Assembly: GCA_947167535.1 (NCBI GenBank)
Contig: CAMVIL010000034.1
Coordinates: 1 to 8,938, forward strand
Source of the DNA: an uncultured Ruminococcus sp.
GTDB taxonomy: Bacteria; Bacillota; Clostridia; Oscillospirales; Ruminococcaceae
DNA length: 8,938 nucleotides
Reading direction: 5' to 3'
A program made the translations under genes and the position numbers. Shown piece after piece: positions 6,932 to 8,938 of this stretch. Numbering within the stretch: the stretch's first letter is position 1; every line of letters begins with the position of its first letter. Below the pieces are notes generated by a model. That model searched no databases and was not told the origin of the DNA. It saw only the letters and a list, made by a program, of their open reading frames with translations.

Positions 6932-7333
6932 TCAGATGAATCCATGGTAAGGACCCTGATAAGTAGCGTCGCCGAAAGCAAGGATGATCATGAAGATAGG
7001 TCCTAAGAAGATAAGACCAACACCAAATGCAGTGCTCTTTCCGAAAGCGTGAGCAAGTCTGATGCAGAAGCCGAATGCCAGGATTATGTTGAGGATCGGA
7101 ACTAACAGCAGCAGGAACTTCCAGCCGTTGCCATAAACGATCTTGAACTCGATGTAGGCATTGTAGATCGGGATGATAGCCTTCCAGCCTGCCTCACCTG
7201 CCTTAGAGAAAAGCACCCAGCAGCAAACGAGAGAAATGACACCGGAAACTAAAGATGTCAAAATGCTGAATGTGCTGCTCTGCTGAACCGTCTGATCTGC
7301 GGAGTAAGCAAGTACATTTAAAAGCTCATTCAC
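6932..7333 (-). CDS. DUF5684-like small integral membrane protein
   Basis: A 133-aa membrane protein with three predicted helices: about 22-42, 72-92 and 101-121. Between the first two is AGWKAIIPIYN (48-58), the hallmark I associate with DUF5684 proteins, followed by VPILNIILAFGFCIRLAHAFGKSTAFGVGLIFLGP-type sequence in helices two and three. No catalytic motif is visible and the function of the family is unknown to me; assignment is by recall of motif pattern. The start is GTG 7333, with AAAGGAGG 8 nt upstream; the nearby ATG is out of frame. It forms its own unit with a consensus promoter and a terminator, so its high-quality signals suggest substantial expression. Confidence 0.8.
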   Translation of the reverse strand: MNELLNVLAYSADQTVQQSSTFSILTSLVSGVISLVCCWVLFSKAGEAGWKAIIPIYNAYIEFKIVYGNGWKFLLLLVPILNIILAFGFCIRLAHAFGKSTAFGVGLIFLGPIFMIILAFGDATYQGPYHGFI

Positions 7334-7380
7334 CGTGATTCCCTCCTTTCCGACATAAGGTTAGAAATAATGTCATCATC

Positions 7381-7409
7381 ATTATATCACAGTTTTTGCA
7401 TTTTGTCAA
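7381..7409 (-). promoter_or_regulatory. Sigma-A promoter of DUF5684-like gene
   Basis: On the minus strand perfect TTGACA (7404-7409), 17-bp spacer, perfect TATAAT (7381-7386), and an extended -10 TG. Start of transcription is expected near 7374. A short GACAT/ATGTC inverted repeat follows in the leader. Confidence 0.9.
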
Positions 7410-7440
7410 CATAAATTATTAAAAAATATTTCCGAAACAG

Positions 7441-7464
7441 AAAAAGTCCCCTCGAAAGGGGACT
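7441..7464 (-). terminator. Strong terminator of rubredoxin operon (UUCG loop)
   Basis: On the minus strand AGTCCCCT / AGGGGACT (7457-7464 and 7445-7452), a perfect 8-bp stem with a TTCG tetraloop, followed by a T-run. It ends the rubredoxin plus 105-aa gene transcript. Confidence 0.92.
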
Positions 7465-7489
7465 CATTGATATTACGCAAAAAACGCTA

Positions 7490-7807
7490 TCAGTCTCTGA
7501 GGGAAGAATAATGCGCCACAAGATGCCGTCGGGCGCCGGTCATGTCGGTGCCCTTGAGGTCGCAGCCGTTGTGGCTCATAAGCTCCGCGCAGACAAGACC
7601 CTCAAGCTTCATATCCGCCACAGGCGTGCCGTTGCAGACTATCGTGAGCTTTCCGCCCGCTTCGTCCACTGTGATGCCGCCCTCGCGCCCGATGACCTCC
7701 TCGTCCCCGCCGTGCCGTTCAACGACATAGCTAAGACGCTTTCCGTCAAAGCCGAGGAGTTCCTTCATCGGTGTGCCCTGAGGCTTTTTTCTTCCGAACA
7801 ATCCCAA
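7490..7807 (-). CDS. Uncharacterised 105-aa protein downstream of rubredoxin
   Basis: I cannot name this family firmly. The product begins MGLFGRKKPQG, a short hydrophobic-then-basic opening common in small Firmicute proteins, and continues as a strand-rich domain (KRLSYVVERHG, GGKLTIVCNGTPVADM) ending in CAELMSHNGCDLKG and RRHLVAHYSSL. There is no signal peptide, membrane helix or metal motif; two cysteines (near residues 73 and 82) are not in a CxxC arrangement. The likely start is TTG 7807, only 3 nt after the rubredoxin stop, so translation is probably coupled; a GAGG lies about 11 nt upstream inside the rubredoxin gene. ATG 7768 is a possible alternative but would lose the typical N-terminus. 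The shared transcript suggests a redox-related role, which is inference only. Confidence 0.7.
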   Translation of the reverse strand: MGLFGRKKPQGTPMKELLGFDGKRLSYVVERHGGDEEVIGREGGITVDEAGGKLTIVCNGTPVADMKLEGLVCAELMSHNGCDLKGTDMTGARRHLVAHYSSLRD

Positions 7808-7810
7808 AGC

Positions 7811-7966
7811 TTACTCAGCCTCGAACTGATCCTTGCCTACACCGCAGAGGGGACAGACGAAATCCTCGGGAACGTCCTCCCACTTTGTGCCTGCATCGAT
7901 ACCGCCGTCGGGATAACCCTCGGTCTCGTCATAGATAAATCCGCATACTGAACATACATACTTCAT
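7811..7966 (-). CDS. Rubredoxin
   Basis: A 51-aa one-iron electron carrier; in anaerobic Clostridia rubredoxins pass electrons to peroxide- and oxygen-detoxifying enzymes such as rubrerythrin or flavodiiron proteins. Four cysteines bind the iron: C5 and C8 (CSVCG) and C38 and C41 (CPLCG). The rest of the fold is standard: [25 protein letters not shown]. Length is normal (about 52). Start ATG 7966 has AGGAGG 8 nt upstream; a longer frame upstream would include the leader hairpin and is not real. It is the first gene of a two-gene unit with the 105-aa protein. The electron donor and acceptor are not encoded nearby. Confidence 0.97.
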   Translation of the reverse strand: MKYVCSVCGFIYDETEGYPDGGIDAGTKWEDVPEDFVCPLCGVGKDQFEAE

Positions 7967-7991
7967 AACTTTTACCTCCTGTAATAATAAT

Positions 7992-8022
7992 AAACGGACG
8001 GAAGGACTTCTTCCGCCCGTTT
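7992..8022 (-). terminator. Long hairpin between DUF4097 gene and rubredoxin: terminator or leader hairpin
   Basis: A 13-bp stem (8010-8022 with 7992-8004, one G-U pair) and 5-nt loop, followed on the minus strand by an A/T-rich ATTATTATTA tract rather than a clean T-run. It may terminate the upstream DUF4097 transcript. It would also form the very 5' end of rubredoxin mRNA made from the promoter at 8028-8056. Confidence 0.6.
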
Positions 8023-8027
8023 GTATG

Positions 8028-8056
8028 AGTTTAACATAATTCTGTGAGAGGCACAA
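8028..8056 (-). promoter_or_regulatory. Possible rubredoxin promoter
   Basis: On the minus strand TTGTGC (8051-8056), a 17-bp spacer and TAAACT (8028-8033) with extended -10 TG. It is weaker than the other promoters here. Transcription would start near 8021, at the first base of the long hairpin. Confidence 0.5.
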
Positions 8057-8085
8057 AGGTATTTTGTGTATTTATTGTGAAATAT

Positions 8086-8938
8086 TTATGCTGCCTTCAC
8101 GCTTATGCTTCCGCAGTCGTCGTTGACTTCTATCAGCACGCTGCCCGACTTGAGAGAATCGTCTACGCTTACGCTGCCCGTGTCGGCATCGGCGTGAACG
8201 TTGTAGTCCTGACCGGAAAGGGTCATTTTTACCGCGCCCAGATCCACCTGAATATTACCGCTTACAGTCACGATGCCGTTGTACTTGAAGTCGCCGCAGT
8301 CGCACTCTGCCTTGAGCGTGCCCACGTTCATGTTCTCAAACTTAGCCGCGCCGAGGCTCAGCTTTGCGTCGAGCAGATCGCCGACAGTTACATTATTCAT
8401 CTCAACCGCGCCGCAGTCCGCCTCGACATTTAGGCCGTCCGCAGTTATGTTTGAAAGGCTTACCTTGCCGAGAGAATCCTTTATCTCAATATTGTCCGCA
8501 GTGATGCCGCTTGCCTTTATCTCGCCGCAGTCTGCGTTCAGCTTTACGGCAGTCGCTGTCATATCGCTGATGTTGATCCTGCCGAGGTCAGCTTCTATTT
8601 TGAAGCTGTTGTATTCCTTCTCGGGGAGATAAAGCTCGAATTTCACATCGGTCTTTGCCTTTGTCTTCATACCGAAGAGGTCGAAGTTAAAGCTGTCGGA
8701 ACCGTCTTTCTCCGACTTGTATACCAGCGAGAGAGTGCTCTCGTCCTTGACGGTGAGGTACTCCTCCTTGATATTGGAAGCCTTGAGGGCAGCCTTGCCG
8801 TCTTCCGACTTCTTGATAACGATATTGCCGATGTCCATATCCGCTAAAACATCGCTGTGGTCGGCGGTGAGCTCGTATTCCTTGGTGACAAGGTCAAGCT
8901 TCTCGGCGTACTTTTCGGGAGTGGGGTGGATCAGTCCG
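8086..8938 (-). CDS. DUF4097-type beta-repeat protein, N-terminus cut by window edge
   Basis: The frame is open from the right edge (284 codons visible) and ends at TAA 8086. The sequence before the first internal Met (8838) is also coding-like (GLIHPTPEKYAEKLDLVTKEY), so the true start lies outside. From about 8605 to 8090 it is built of nine rungs of mostly 19-20 residues. Each opens with a turn DLG, DCG, SLG, DCG, SLG, DCG, DLG, DTG, DCG, and is followed by short alternating strands such as EIKASGITADNIEIK. This matches the DUF4097 / putative adhesin repeat fold, a right-handed beta-solenoid. Relatives often have an N-terminal membrane anchor and sit in the cell envelope, some near envelope-stress regulators; none of that can be seen here. 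Function unknown. A hairpin at 7992-8022 may end its transcript. Confidence 0.8.
   Translation of the reverse strand, partial: GLIHPTPEKYAEKLDLVTKEYELTADHSDVLADMDIGNIVIKKSEDGKAALKASNIKEEYLTVKDESTLSLVYKSEKDGSDSFNFDLFGMKTKAKTDVKFELYLPEKEYNSFKIEADLGRINISDMTATAVKLNADCGEIKASGITADNIEIKDSLGKVSLSNITADGLNVEADCGAVEMNNVTVGDLLDAKLSLGAAKFENMNVGTLKAECDCGDFKYNGIVTVSGNIQVDLGAVKMTLSGQDYNVHADADTGSVSVDDSLKSGSVLIEVNDDCGSISVKAA

Overview
The window reads as chromosome of a Gram-positive, low-to-mid G+C member of the Clostridia, most likely a Ruminococcus-like Oscillospiraceae. This rests on G+C-rich coding DNA between A+T-rich spacers, strong GGAGG-type Shine-Dalgarno sites, near-consensus sigma-A promoters that nearly all have a 17-bp spacer, ThyX-type thymidylate synthase, a SpoIVFB-like minimal metalloprotease and a Ruminococcus-style prepilin-like protein. 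The genus is an inference from protein flavour, not a database result. No rRNA, tRNA, CRISPR array, transposase or integrase is visible.

Layout. Most genes are on the minus strand, so they read from high to low coordinates. From the right edge: a DUF4097-type beta-repeat protein (5' end outside the window), a 51-aa rubredoxin followed 3 nt later by an uncharacterised 105-aa protein, a strong UUCG-loop terminator, a DUF5684-like small membrane protein, and a 64-aa orphan, the last two each with its own promoter and terminator. Next comes a plus-strand two-gene operon (XRE-family repressor and ImmA/IrrE-like zinc protease), divergent from pyrG (CTP synthase). After pyrG come a prepilin-like gene interrupted by an in-frame TAA, a pyridoxal/pyridoxamine kinase, a minimal M50 (site-2 protease-like) protein, and thyX, which runs off the left edge.

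How they work together. This is mostly a housekeeping stretch of short transcription units. Two genes serve nucleotide supply (pyrG for CTP, thyX for dTMP) and one serves PLP salvage. The XRE/ImmA pair is the one regulatory module. It looks like a repressor/anti-repressor-protease pair of the kind often found on mobile elements, but no mobile element genes flank it here. Its leader carries an inverted repeat that is a good candidate autoregulatory operator, and related half-sites extend towards the pyrG promoter.

The points most worth a second look are: the single nonsense codon in the otherwise intact prepilin-like gene; the 60-bp palindrome-ended element between promoter and ribosome binding site of the pyridoxal kinase gene; tandem promoters and a long inverted repeat in the thyX leader; the XRE operator candidates; and the regular alternation of Leu-Gly and Cys-Gly rungs in the DUF4097 protein. 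I see no clear evidence of a wholly new multi-gene system.
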